From contig JAPXFQ010000189.1 of assembly GCA_028564705.1 (NCBI GenBank), positions 682,001 to 746,000 of the forward strand: a stretch of DNA of 64,000 bases, read 5' to 3'. Below, piece by piece: positions 23,356-35,276 of this stretch. This DNA comes from Apricaphanius iberus (taxonomy: Eukaryota; Chordata; Actinopteri; Cyprinodontiformes; Aphaniidae). The position numbers and the translations under genes were made by a program. Under the pieces are notes generated by a model. It was not told the origin of the DNA. It searched no databases and was given only the letters and a program-made list of their open reading frames with translations. Each line of letters starts with the position of its first letter. Within the stretch, counting starts at the first letter, position 1.

Positions 23356-23920
23356 ATCTACATGTATAAATATATAGAGATATTCCTAAAACAGAAAACA
23401 GATCTTAAAAATGACTTTAAATGGTTAGAGTGTTTTTTTCACGAGTCAGATATTTGTACTGATAAATTATTCATTACCAGAACTTTCTGTTTTTTTAAAT
23501 TTAACTGTGTGTCAGTGGGTTTTCCAAACCATGACGGTCGTAAACAGTTGGGAAATTCAAAGTCAACACAAATATTTCTGAATTTGTGCAATTAAACCAA
23601 AGAAAACAAAAACATAGCTCAAATGTGACTGGCTTACCATCATTTTCAAGTTCAGCAGGACAATTTACAAGTGAGATTTTTAAAATGTATCTATTATTTT
23701 CTCACTAATATCAGCAGTATTTTTATAAAACATAATCTAATAATTTAACTAAAAGCAAAACTTTTAGGTACACTGTTTTTGCATTGTTGCTTATAGGAAG
23801 ATCTTTGTTGAGATTTGTCTCCCTCTTTGTGCACATGGGCGAGTTGTTGGCAAGAAAACAAATAAAATGAAGCGCTGTGAAGAGTTAGCGGGTGAAATAC
23901 CCGATATATCAGCACTTTAA

Positions 23921-24348
23921 AGTAACAGTGTGTAGTTTTTTCAGTACATCTTTGAAAATAGCCATTAAAATATTATGTGATAATAATTACGTGAAGCACA
24001 TTAATTGCAAAAATATTGGCGATATTGTAAAATATGACTTGAAATAATCAGTTTTAAAATACATAGGTGCGGGTCCTCTTTTCAGGGGAAAGCCATATTA
24101 GATGACGTCTTTACTTCTACAAGAGCCCGGACGGACAAAGCGCACAGAACAAGCCTGCTATTAAAACATTGATTTAGCTTCATGTTTCCCCTCAAAATGC
24201 AAAAAAGTCTCAGAGATTTGAGCATTTGAAAACAGCACTAGTTGGACCTCCGTCGTTGAGTTTCTTACTCGAAGACACAGATACCGCATGCTTGTGATAA
24301 TTAAGGTATGCGCTGCCACCTACTGGCCAAAAATTACACACCGTGCCT
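23921..24348. mobile_element. TTAA-flanked non-autonomous DNA element
   Basis: TTAA at 23917-23920 and 24349-24352 bracket inverted ends (AGTAACAGTGTGTAGTTTTT left; the right end reads AATTACACACCGTGCCT). TTAA duplications are typical of piggyBac-type transposition. The core includes CCACCTACTGGCC near the right end. There is no coding capacity. Confidence 0.55.
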
Positions 24349-24766
24349 TTAACATCTGAATTCAGGAAGTGGTTTACAGAAAAACTTGAAAACTGTTTCG
24401 AAGGCAAAATCAAAGTTAATCAAAGGTCTTATAAGATCTTTGAAACATGTTTGTTTAATTCGCTGGTGTCTTGGCCAAAAATCGGCTGGGAAGACATTTA
24501 CTCCTATTTAAGCCCTCACTCTTCACTCATAACAAAAGTTCACGTTTCGAAAGTCTGGGGGCCTACAAATATTTAGTTTCAAGGAGAGTTGGGTTGATCT
24601 CTGTGAAACAAAAAGCAGTGGTTGTGCTAAAAAAAGCAGAAATATGACCTGGATAATACCTGGATATACCAGATATTCAGACCCTCACAGTGTCATTAGG
24701 ATCACCTGTTGGTGATTGCCAAGGAGAACGGCGAAATCGTCACTTCAACTGCAACACTGGTTAAAG

Positions 24767-25384
24767 CCTACTTTATGCTTCTCCAACAGCAAATTTGCAC
24801 TCAGGAGCAGACGTATTGACGGAGATGTTTTTCGTTTATGGTTCTCCGTTTCTTTCTCTCCGCTCTCCATTGATTTTTCTGTTACAAAACAATTTTCGAC
24901 CAGGACAGCAGGGGGTGCTAACTTTGTCGGCTTCTGCCTACCATTGCATCGTAGTTTCTGTTTTTTCCTTCAGCCTGTGAACACATTTCCCCCTCAAGGA
25001 GCAATGGACGTCAGAAAGTAAGTTTTTATTAAGCTGTGAAGCTTGTTTCTAGAAGTGCAGCTCATAGAATACTCTAAAAACACACAAACAAAACACAGCA
25101 GCCTTTTTTGTTGTTTCCTACACCCCCTTGTGTTAAAAATCACCAAAAGACCATATTAGATAAATTATCCATTTAATTTAAAGCAAATAGTGCCCAAATG
25201 CTGCATTAACTACTGATTACAGTGACTATAGAGCCCATTTTTGGTGAAACATCTATGGCTGTTACTGAACTGACCAATCAGATGCATACGGTCTCCGTTG
25301 ACGGAGACAAATATTTAAAAAATGGGGCTTGACTCCGTCTGTGCTTGCGTAGGTGTCAAAACAGAGAAGCATAAACTAGGCTTA
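24767..25384. mobile_element. Non-autonomous element with AGCCTA(C/G)TTTATGCTTCTC ends
   Basis: The left end AGCCTACTTTATGCTTCTC mirrors the right end GAGAAGCATAAACTAGGCT. A second inverted pair (GACGGAGA near 24819 and 25300) lies inside. Superfamily unknown; no clear target duplication. Confidence 0.5.
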
Positions 25385-26247
25385 CGTCCTCGTTGATCAC
25401 GCACTTATTTTTTATTTTTTTGGAAATGTAGTCAATTTCGGTTGGCTTGAGAAATTAACTTGAGAAATTCACTGGCATCTGGTAGTCTCTGGTGGAAAAC
25501 TTTATATCACCGCTTACACAGTTCTGCTTTTTTAAATCTACTGTAGTTTTGGATAAAAAACATAGTCATTTATCCGCTTTAATATTTAATGTACAAGTAG
25601 CTGTCAAGGTAGGATTTACAGCTGCTGCATGTACAGCAGCTTGGTGTTTGGGAAACCAGAATCACAACACAGAAACAATATAACGCTGACTATTTTGAAA
25701 TAATCAAACTTGAAGGTTTTTACAAACACATGTTCTCTAAATACATAGTCAGAAGAAAATGAGCTTCCCAAACTGCAGGTATCCAGGCTTTAATCAGGGC
25801 ATCTGGGTTTAATCCCCTGATTTCCCTCAATCTCACATTCTTTCCATTCTTTTCAGAGGAAATTCTAAAAAAATACAAAAAAACCTTTTTTTTTCAGGCC
25901 CCCCAATACAGTCAACCACCCAGCAGGAGAGACCCATCTGCTTTGCTAAATCCTCTTCCAAAACCGCGAAACAATAGAACTATAGGTAAAATATGCTTTT
26001 TCTTGCATCCTATACCCATGATGGAATGCAAGGAACATAAACATTAAGTTCACAAAAGATCCTCCTATTAGCTAAAGTGAGGAAAATCTGCAAAGCTACT
26101 TTACAACTGTTCCACAAAATGAAACATCTTTTATTTTTAAATGGTATTTTTAACACTAAATATGTAAATTGGATAGTTGCTTCTCTTTTTTAAAATGAAT
26201 CCTTTTGCTTTTACTGGAGAGTTCTATATAAACCTATATCAACTTAA

Positions 26248-26400
26248 GCCGCATTCGGACTGTAGGAACCTTTTTAAGTTCCTATAACCTATTCAGGACC
26301 CAGGCCGGTTCCCCTTGGGAAGTGTAGAACTAAATTCGAGGTGGACTGTTCTTAGAACTGCGTTCTTAGAACTCCTCTGTCCGAATGCGTCTTTTGACAC
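26248..26400. mobile_element. Short MITE with GCATTCGGAC ends
   Basis: GCCGCATTCGGAC at 26248-26260 is mirrored by GTCCGAATGCG at 26389-26399, enclosing about 150 bp with further internal symmetry (TAGGAAC / GTTCTTAGAAC). Confidence 0.5.
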
Positions 26401-26671
26401 CGTCTGTACCAGGGTCATATTTAATGGCAGTCATCATAAACTCTCTAGCAAGTTGTTCCTGTAAACTGGAAGGATAAAAGATCAATATTAATGGGTTACT
26501 CGGCTTTTGTTTGCACAGAGCCCTTCTACTTAGGGCTTGCTATAAAAAATGTGTTTTCTTCTTAAAATGATTTTAGCTCTTACAAACTGAACAAACTGAA
26601 TGGAGAGTCATGTTTCATGTTTTGTGGATGAAGTGGACTTAAATGGAAGGAAGTATATAGCAGAATATTGT

Positions 26672-26700
26672 TTTAAATATATATATATATATATATATAT
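26672..26700. repeat. AT microsatellite
   Basis: Uninterrupted (AT) run. The pyrimidine-rich minus-strand sequence that follows (26701-27016) is open for 125 codons but looks like repeat 3' UTR rather than a gene. Confidence 0.85.
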
Positions 26701-27033
26701 GTAAAACAAACAAACAGGAGAACCAGTAGGAAACTGAGGGAACAAAGAAGGTTTTGAATGCCAGACAATTGATTACTGAAATCATAACTGGGTGAGTCCG
26801 GGTGAATGAACTGCAGCTGTTTTCATGGGAACATGAACTGAAGAGCTGAGGGGACATGGAAGGAAGGAGACCAGGGAAGACTGAGAAAACAGAAGAATAC
26901 AAAGGAGCATCTCCAAAATCTCCAGAACACAGAACCAAGAGTCCAGAGACCACGAAACAATAAACAGTAAAAAAGCAACAAATCTTACTACAAATGTTTC
27001 TTAGAAAATAAAACAAACAGACTAAAGAACATC

Positions 27034-28034
27034 CTTAACACTTACAAAAAGGTACACAAAATTGTGCTTCGTTACTAGGGAACAACTTGGGAGGTAATGA
27101 GTAATGAACCGGGGACTAATGGGTAGTTAACTAGTACTCAATAACCCGTCTTACCCGGGCTTTACACCGGTTGGTAATGTTACAGGAGCAGCACGTTTCG
27201 CTCGTGTATTCTGCTGCATGGCCCTTTCCACCGGGGATGTATGAGGCGCATAGCAGCAGGGAAACAGCTGCCACCAAGAGAACACGAAACAATATATATT
27301 TTCGTAAGTTTAATTGTCATTGTTATGCCTGGGCTTTGTGTTGCTGTTGATACCTGATACAGATCCGATACTATTGCTGAATTAATCAACTTTATATTTT
27401 CCACCTTCCACCTTTCTTGAAAAGACTAAAGGCACCAGACTTTCCTAACTAAACATAACTAATACAAATGAACAGATGTAAAATATAAAATCAGCATAAA
27501 ACTAAAATTTAAAGTGAAAAACGAACCATTTTTGTAAATTTATTGCAGATTACCACATTTTATTTTATCGGTTAATGGTATCGGTTAACTGCAACCGATA
27601 ACGATGCATGTTCGTTGGATGGTATCAGGGCCAATACCAGTATGGGTATCCCTAAGTCAAACAGGATTGAGTGCTTCTCCACTTCAGTGATCAAACATCT
27701 GTTGTCCATGATGAAACAGAAATCAGACCCTCCCACGAGGTAGTGAAATCAAGATGCTACTTCACTGTGACATTGCAAATGCTTTGCATTCTTATTGAAG
27801 TTAACAAGAGTCTACAGGCATTACGTTAATCCCCAATTCATTTTTCATCTGTTTCTTAGACACCGAAACATTAATCCCTGACTGGTGTATTTTTTTTACT
27901 TTTTTTTTTTTTTTTACCAGTAAGTACTGATTAACTACCTATTAGTTCCTTTTTCATTAGATATTATTATTACCTCCCAAGATGTTCCCTAGTAACAAAG
28001 CAGAATTTTGTGTACCTTATTGTAAAGTGTTACC
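27034..28034. mobile_element. DNA element with 8-bp target duplication and a nested hAT relic
   Basis: A perfect 8-bp direct repeat AGAACATC (27026-27033 and 28035-28042) flanks inverted ends of about 60 bp. Left: TTAACACTTACAAAAAGGTA; right, read in reverse: GTAACACTTTACAATAAGGT; both continue into GTTACTAGGGAAC and TTGGGAGGTAAT. No transposase remains. Inside, 27330-27655 ends in AGTATGGGTATCCCTA with repeated CGATA motifs, like the hAT element at 56220, and is probably an older insertion. Confidence 0.7.
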
Positions 28035-28331
28035 AGAACATCTTCTCAGTGTACGAGTAAGTGTGTATCATGTGTTTGACAACTGAAAATTATTATTATT
28101 AATAATTTTGTAGATTTAAGGTGATAATGTTGGTATCACACACATTCTAATCTAAAGACATACACAGATGTGTGCAACAACAAAGAAGTTGAAAACATGT
28201 CAATATAATGACAGTAAAAACAACAAAAATAATAATACAAGCTAATCCTCTTTTCATTTATTAGATGTTGCTTTCCTGTCTCGTTTCAGTGGAAAAAAGT
28301 TCTCAAACTAATAAAATGTGAAATACCTTTT

Positions 28332-28647
28332 AAAAAGTGAAACAAATGTTAATCTTTAATGTGCTCATTTCAACACACGGTGGTGCAATTGCACAACAAA
28401 AAATAAAGATCATGTTTTTATTTTATTTTATATCTCAAAAAAGTATTTTGTGATTTTCTTGAGAGTTTGTTTTATTTGAAACCTATTGCAACAGGTCTTT
28501 AATTCAATTGAAGATTATTAGTTTAACATCAAACAGGTCAGTTGTAAAGTTAACTTCTGTAGTAGATAAGGAAGGACCAGACAGATTCATTAACGTGCAT
28601 TCAATTGCTCGATTGAAACTCCTGAAGTAACAACAAACTGTTAACAA

Positions 28648-28678
<31 letters not shown>

Positions 28679-29347
28679 TAATAACTACAATATATAAAAA
28701 GCAAAACATTGGAAAAAAATACTCACCAGGAGGATAGACGGATACACTACGGCATTGATCACTTGAAGTGTACAAAGATTAGTCAGATAAATTCAGTTTG
28801 CATATATAAAATTGTTTCTGTTACATATATACAATAAATACTTCTGTTTCATATATCTTTTTTTGTTGCATAGATACTCTAGCCTATGAGCAATTATAAT
28901 CCCAGAACAATAAGTATCACAGGCTTCATGTTTTGAATGCAAAACAATCAAGCTCTGCATTACTTCAACAAATATACCTGTTGTTATTGTTAAAAAGGTC
29001 AAGACATCTCACCTGCTAAGCTGTTATGCTTACATATGAAATGAAACCTGTTGAACTGGTTTAGTTTGTTTTTGGTCGTGTTAGACACCAAAAGACCCTC
29101 CCATTTATTTTTTAGCAATAAAAAAATTATGATCTGGATATCTCTCGCTTGAAGACCCGAGAACGTCAAGGCACTCATGCCAATAAAACACATGTTCCCA
29201 CCATTTATCTAACAGGAGCACACAAATAGTGTTGATTATTTTTAAAACTTTGTTCGTTTGTTCCAGTTTATTTTTTTTCTTTTGCAATTGCACCACCGTG
29301 TGTTGAAATGAACACATTAAAGATTTACATTTGTTCCTTTTTACATC
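28332..29347. repeat. Widely spaced inverted repeat, about 75-bp arms
   Basis: 28332-28407 and 29271-29347 are inverted copies sharing TTCAACACACGGTGGTGCAA and the flanking ATCTTTAATGTG, about 860 bp apart. The spacer is AT-rich with weak exon-like sites but no gene. It could be the termini of a DNA transposon or an inverted duplication. Confidence 0.65.
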
Positions 29348-29349
29348 AG

Positions 29350-31015
29350 AAGCAAAATCAGAATCATGAACTTTATCTTCACAAACAGTTGCTTTCACTT
29401 CAAAGGTCTGGCTGTTTACTCCCTTCTTGAACTAAATGTAGTCATGGCATAAACTTTTTTGTTTCCTTTTTTTATTTATTCTCAAGACTACAACACATTT
29501 TTCATTCTTGAGCAAAAAGTTTTTCCAACAGAGAAGTTTTGGTGGGTCAGAAGAAATGTGTCCTTGTCTTTTTTTTTAAGCAGAACAGACCCACATTTCT
29601 TCTGTAGAGGGTCAATACAACAAAACTGCTTACTCACTAATTTTTCTATGTGGACAATTAGCAACCACACATTCCTTCCACATAGTGAGATTTAAAAGGT
29701 CTTGTCACAGTGGATCCAACTCACACATCATGTATATATGATCATTACTTTGTGTTTTATAAAGCGTTCAGAAAGGCAGATATCATAGCTATGTACAAAG
29801 GTGCTTTAGTTACACATTTATGATGACATTTTTGCTTTAAAAAGAATGTAAATGACTGATATAATGTATATTTAATACCTTTTATACTATAGGTTTTATG
29901 AGTCTACAGTAAAATGTGCATCCTTAAGTGAGTGTTAATGATAAAGTCCCCAGATGAACTGATGCTGTAGCCTTTTTTAACACAAAGATGCGTAATCTTA
30001 ATCTGGACATTTAAAAATGGTCAACATCCAGGCTATGCAGACTAGGATCTATAAATGTAATTTCACTCAATCTTGTAAATGATGACAGAATCCTGTCCAA
30101 CTATTACACAAACTCATGTGTAGAGTTTCACTCAAAACTCCAATCTTTGTTTTCTGCTCTGTGTAGAAAACTCATCAATTGTAAGTAATGAGGGGACAAA
30201 CATCTGGAAAATCCTCTTTTGGGTAGGGACATGGATCATTTTCACCATTGTTTCTCAACATAATCCAACAAAAGCAAAAAATGTTCAAGGTGAAAAATAA
30301 ATGTTTTATATTTTTTCTTTGCCAAAATTGAGCTATTTGCCAAATAATTTTGGTTTATTTATTTGACCATTCTTCATAAGCATGGGGTAAGGCTGTTATT
30401 GTCACATGGGTGCATTAAAGCTTTAATCCTCACAGAAACAACTTAAACCACCCCGATAATCACTTTCTGTTTCCCTCTGTGGATTTTGTTGCAGCTTTAC
30501 TTTGAATCTGCCTCAGTTTTGTGTGTTCTGCTTAATTTCTAGTTTTCAGGGTCTGAATTTGTTTCCTTCTCTGTCAAATATATTAATCCCTTGTTGTCCT
30601 CAGTTTCCCTAAATTTCTCTCAGATTGCCATGTCAACATGACTGTTCAGTTATCTCTCAGTTTCTTACTGCACTCTTACTGATTGTTCAACCTTGGTTAC
30701 CTTTTTTTCCTTCTTCGTGAGATGGCACCATGTCACGATGCAAGCAGCTAAAAAATAACAGCCCTTATCCTCCTGTCATTATATTGCATCTGCCTTGTGT
30801 TTCTACTATATGGAGATAGAACACAATGCAACATCAAAATGTAATCTGATACTGTATTATACTAGTCGGATCTCTGTTTCATTCTTAATCGGTTTGTCTA
30901 TCCTGATGGTTTGCCTGTTCACCATCAAGTATCAGTGCTACTCTTCTTCCTTCTGAATATCTTTGCAAATTCCCATCAAAAAAGATTTTGCATGATTTAA
31001 TACTTTTTATTCTCT
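29350..31015. other. Intergenic, nothing recognised
   Basis: AT-rich sequence without identified genes. A small inverted pair around 29545-29605 (CAGAAGAAATGTG and its complement) is the only structure noticed. Confidence 0.45.
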
Positions 31016-31019
31016 GATA

Positions 31020-31115
31020 CTCAAATCGAAATCAAATCAAACTTTATTTATAAAGTGCTTTTCATACAAAAAGAAATGCAGTTCAAAGTGCTTTACAGAA
31101 TAAAAATTCATATTT
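31020..31115 (-). repeat. L2-like LINE 3' end fragment
   Basis: Reads ATCAAATCAAACTTTATTTA then AAGTGCTTTTCATAC and AAAGTGCTTTACAG, the recurrent minus-orientation 3' end of fish L2-type LINEs. Confidence 0.55.
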
Positions 31116-31269
31116 TTTGATGAAATAAAGAAATATTAAACAAAAGGATCAAATGCTATATACCTTTTCATTATAAAGTTATAATTTCTGCAAAAACTAT
31201 TCTAATAACTTAAATGTGACAGTCAGGATGTCAATGGCTTTATGGATGCAGAGCAGAACCACAGAAGAG

Positions 31270-32700
31270 AGAGAAGGAGGCAAGGCAAGGCAATTTTATT
31301 TGTATAGCACTCATTCAACACAAGGCATTTCAAGGTGCTTTACATGATTAAAATGGAACACAGCATAAATCAATTTGATGATCAAAATACAAGAAAGCAA
31401 TTGCAATTAGACAATAGTCAAGACAATACAACAATGTAAGGACAAGCAGGTTAAAACACATTTTTTTATTCTTAAACTGATCTCGCTGAAAAGCTCACAG
31501 TTCTTCCTTCCACTAACTCATTTTGCTGAAAAAGCTCACAGTTCTTTAAAAAAAAGACAAGAAAGCATATACAGTAATCAAGACTATAATTTGTGTGAAA
31601 ATTAAAAACAAACAAGTAAAAACAGTTACTCATAGGCGAGTCTAAATAGGTACGGTTTAATTTTAGACTTAAAAGAGTTCAGTGTCTCTGCAGTTTTGCA
31701 TTCTTCCATTAGTTTCATCCAGATATGAGCAGCATGGAAACTGAAAGCTGCTTCTCCTTCTTTGGTTCTGGGAATGATCAGTAAACTAGAGCTGGAGGAC
31801 CTGAGTGATCTGGATGGTTTGTACCATGAAAGCAGATCTCTAATGTACTGTAGTGCTAACCCATTCAATGATTTATAAACTAATAAAAGCACTTGGAAGT
31901 CTATTCTCTGAGCTACAGGGAGCCAGTTTAAGGACTTTAGAACTGGAGTGATGTGTTCTGCTTTTCTGGTTCTAGTGAGAACACTAGCAGCAGCATTCTG
32001 GATCAGCCGCAGCTGTCTGATTTTTTAGGTAGACCTGTGAATATACTGTTACAGTAATCAAGGCGGCTAGAGATAAATGCATGGATTAGTTTTTCTAGGT
32101 CTCCTTGTGTCATCAGTCCTTTAATCCTAGAAATGTTACTCAGGTGATAGAAAGCTGACCTTGTTATTGCATTTATGTGACCCTGGAGGTTCATGTCTGA
32201 TTCCATTATTACACCTAGATTTCTGGCCTGGTTGGTAGTTTTAAGTTGGGCCTGTTTAAGCTGATAACTAAAATGTAGTCAATCTTTTTTGGATCCAAAG
32301 ATGAGTGCTTCAGTTTTGTTTTTCTTCAATTGGAGGAAATTATGGGACATCCAGCTGTTAATTTGCTCAATGCATTTATTGAGGATCTGGATGGGTTCAA
32401 CATCACCTGGTGACATTGAGATATAAAGCTGTGTGTCGTCAGCGTTGTTGTGGTAGTTAACATTATTGGTGGTTATAATTTGGCTTAGTGGGAGCATGTA
32501 GATGCTAAATAGGAGGGGCCCTAGGATAGAGCCCTGGGGGACCCCCCCAGTGTTATTTCTCTGTTTTGTGATGAGAATTGGCTAATTGACACAGAGCAAT
32601 TCCTGTTCTTGAGGTATGATTTGAACCAGTGGAGCACTGTACCAGAGAGTCCGACCCTATTCTCTAGACGTTCCAGTAATATAAAGGAGGAAGTTCAAAC
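31270..32700 (-). mobile_element. 5'-truncated L2/CR1-like LINE
   Basis: On the minus strand the reverse transcriptase C-terminal half is readable in pieces: [16 protein letters not shown] sequence at 32550-32490; [13 protein letters not shown] at about 32440-32400, where the usual YADD Tyr is Asn; [14 protein letters not shown]; then LGVIMESDMNLQGHINAITR, LDYCNSIFTGLP, and the terminal VYKSLNGLALQYIRDLL. The 3' end is the GGCAATTTTATTTGTATAGC tail (31287-31310). Frameshifts and truncation make it inactive. Confidence 0.85.
31626..32497 (-). pseudogene. L2/CR1-like reverse transcriptase remnant
   Basis: Three open segments (32497-32279, 32206-32003, 31892-31626) in different frames carry the RT palm end, thumb and C-terminal domain of the LINE above. 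The mutated NADD motif and the frame changes show it cannot make a working enzyme. Confidence 0.8.
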
Positions 32701-32704
32701 CATT

Positions 32705-33655
32705 TTTTTTTTCAATCATAACGGGCGAGGATCACATCCCAAACTCCAATGTTTGGCTTTCTTACCTAATGGCCAGGTAGATATTTAAAGGGAAGAGGCA
32801 AAAGCAAATGAGGTAGATCAGCAGTTCTTACCAAGACGGTGTCACCCAAGTAATGTTAGTGTGAAATATAATCTCTGTTAGCATGTCATACAGCAACAGC
32901 CTTCAGTCAGGGGCCTCGTCTGATTCAATGCAAGAGTGACTGCTATTGGAGATCCTTTCTGACCCTGACTCTTTGAAGATACTTGGATGATATATGTTAC
33001 AACGGTAGTTTTTTCATATGGGATAAATTAAGTATTTTGAATTGAATTTCCACCCATTTTTCTGGAGCAATTCTTTTAGCACAAATATGAATAACTAATT
33101 TCCTTTCAGGAGGTCAGCAGAAACCTAAATGTTTAATCCCTTTAAACTCTAAGAAGTAAATCAATCTTCATCACTGCCAAGACGTCCTGTGATTTAATCT
33201 ATACTAAAGAAATTGTGATTACCACCAAATGGGATCTACCAGCTGTTTTATTCAGATACTTACATTTTCTGGTTCTGTTAGATTTTTTTTATATAAAAAA
33301 GGGTTTTCTTTTTTCTTTGGACTGTAATTAAATGTTGCTTTTGATTGAAATGATGTTGGGAGTCATTTTTCACTGTTAAGTGAATGGAGGCAATCAACAG
33401 GACTTCCTTAGATAGGAAACATTTGGTATTTTTTGTATTTTATAAGATGAATCTGAATGTATTGTATTACTTGAAAATTAACTTATATGCATGTAATTAA
33501 ATCTGCTCATACAACTAGACTGAATTATACTCAGTTTGGACAATATTACATTTATATACATAAATAACCATTAATTGGACTTATTTGTCTTGTGAAGTGA
33601 CTTAATGCGAAATTCATTACAAATATCTGCTATTCAAATTAACCAAAAATAATTA
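32705..33655. other. Intergenic, nothing recognised
   Basis: AT-rich; no gene or element end seen. Confidence 0.45.
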
Positions 33656-33677
33656 ATTAAAAATTAATCTGAACTGT

Positions 33678-33972
33678 GGTGCTTCACAGTTAGTAGCCCT
33701 ATTGTCTTGCAGCAAGAAGATCTTGGGTTCAAATCCCGGCCTAGGGTGTATCCAAGTGGATTTTGCATGTTCTCCCTGTGCATTTATGGGTTCCCTTCGA
33801 GTACTCCAGCTTCCTCCTGAGGACCAAAATGTAGTAATGTAGGTGGTGTATTGCCCTGCAATTGACTGGCGACCTGTCCATGGTGTATCCTGTGTCTCGC
33901 CAGATGATTGCCGGAGATAGGCACAAACCCCCCGTGACCCAGCATAGGATGGTATAGATAATGAATGGATGG
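33678..33972 (+). mobile_element. tRNA-derived SINE with 15-bp target duplication
   Basis: The perfect 15-bp direct repeat ATTAATCTGAACTGT lies at 33663-33677 and 33973-33987. The tRNA-like head has an A-box-like stretch (GTTAGTAGCCCTATTG) and B box GGGTTCAAATCCC. The body has TTTTGCATGTTCTCCCTGTG and GACTGGCGACCTGTCCA, and the tail is ATGAATGGATGG. This body and tail are a common teleost SINE pattern. The exact, long duplication points to a fairly recent insertion by LINE machinery. Confidence 0.85.
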
Positions 33973-34239
33973 ATTAATCTGAACTGTACTGCTTGTCAAA
34001 TCAGATCAAGATTCCTAAATCTTCTCTTTGAAGAATATTTCAATTTACTTTTAGATTTTCTAAATATTTCATACAAACCGTTGTTAATATTGATTTGTCC
34101 TTAAGTCTTTTTTCCCCCCTTTTTTAAAACTTGTGATACACAGAACCAGGGACCTTTAGCATCTTTTCATATAGAAAAATACAACTTTTAATTTAAGTAC
34201 ATCAAATAAAAAAATAAAAAAGTATCTTTTACCCAAACC

Positions 34240-34625
34240 ACAGGTATTGGTACACCTTAAATCTCTTTAAAATGTATGTAATTACAGAATTTTTTTATTG
34301 TTATCCTTTTAAAAATTTTCTTTCTGAAGTTTCACAAATATAGCCAATGGAGTTTCCGAAACTCTAAGGTACTTTAACATGATCCTTTTGCTTTGGTCAA
34401 ATTAGGGTTAAGATTAATATTTTAACAACAGCTACTCCAGTTGGATCAAGCATGAAACAAAGGATGCATTTGTGCCAACACAACAGTTAAGGATAGAGCA
34501 GCATCCGACACAAAAATCGACTTTCCCCATTTTTTTTCTTGTTTCACAGACCTAAATTAAATAGAAAACCTGTGGGGTAAGCTGAAGAGAACCCAGGAAT
34601 CTGAATGATACTCCAAAGATTTAAC
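34240..34625 (+). mobile_element. Tc1-like transposase relic
   Basis: Contains GTTGGATCAAGCATGAAACA AAGGATGC, matching the WIKHETKDA-type segment also seen at 40940-40975, and GAAAACCTGTGGGGTAAGCT, the ENLWGKL segment at the end of the catalytic domain. Heavily degenerate. Confidence 0.45.
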
Positions 34626-34728
34626 AGATAGGAAAATTCCTAGTATTTGTTTGATCCAATTATTTTTTTTATAACAGACGTACCCATGTCCCGTCCTCGA
34701 TGGCAAGCATCCACCAACCTTAAGATGC

Positions 34729-34864
34729 AACCCTGCTCCAATACGGCTGAATCAAATGAATGGCTTGTTACCAGGCCTCTGCTGCTGCATGGCTGCTGAT
34801 GGAGGGATTCAGCTTGTGATTCAGATGTGCTGGAGCAGGGATACATCTAAAAGTTGCAGGATGG
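34729..34864. repeat. Short palindromic MITE
   Basis: TGCAACCCTGCTCCA on the left is mirrored by TGGAGCAGGG and AAAAGTTGCA on the right, enclosing about 135 bp. Similar sequence is scattered in fish genomes. Family not identified. Confidence 0.5.
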
Positions 34865-35276
34865 TTGCTCAAGGACTGGGAATTTCCGTTAGAGTGAAGA
34901 CTAGGAGCTGTCCTATTGGTAGAATATGGCAGATGAACACCTTCCTTATGAAAAAAAACCGCATGGTCTCACCTAGGCAAAATCAAATGCGAAAACTCTT
35001 TGACCCATGTGAATTTCTCATGTGAAACCATGTTAAAAACATGCGAGATGTGTAAAAAAAAACACATGTCCACCTGTGTTTAGCACCTATTTCCTGTGCA
35101 AAATTTGGACCATTTAAATGGTAAATAGACTGTGATACTTAAGTACATTCACATGTGAAGCCATGGGATAACATGTAAACCACATCTGAAACCTATTCTT
35201 TTCCACGTGAAACCTACATGTAAAAGGAAATGTGTGAAACTGATATATTAATTGTGAAGCCCTTGTGAAGTCTATG

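Noticed and set aside
26639..27016. 125-codon minus-strand open frame
   Set aside because: Pyrimidine-rich, starts beside an AT microsatellite, and reads like repeat-derived sequence with no recognisable domain or splice support.
28621..28790. Exon-like pair on the minus strand (a GTGAGT donor near 28726 and a TTACTTCAG acceptor near 28636)
   Set aside because: Joining gives a short peptide ending soon after the junction, with no family match and no upstream start or signal peptide.
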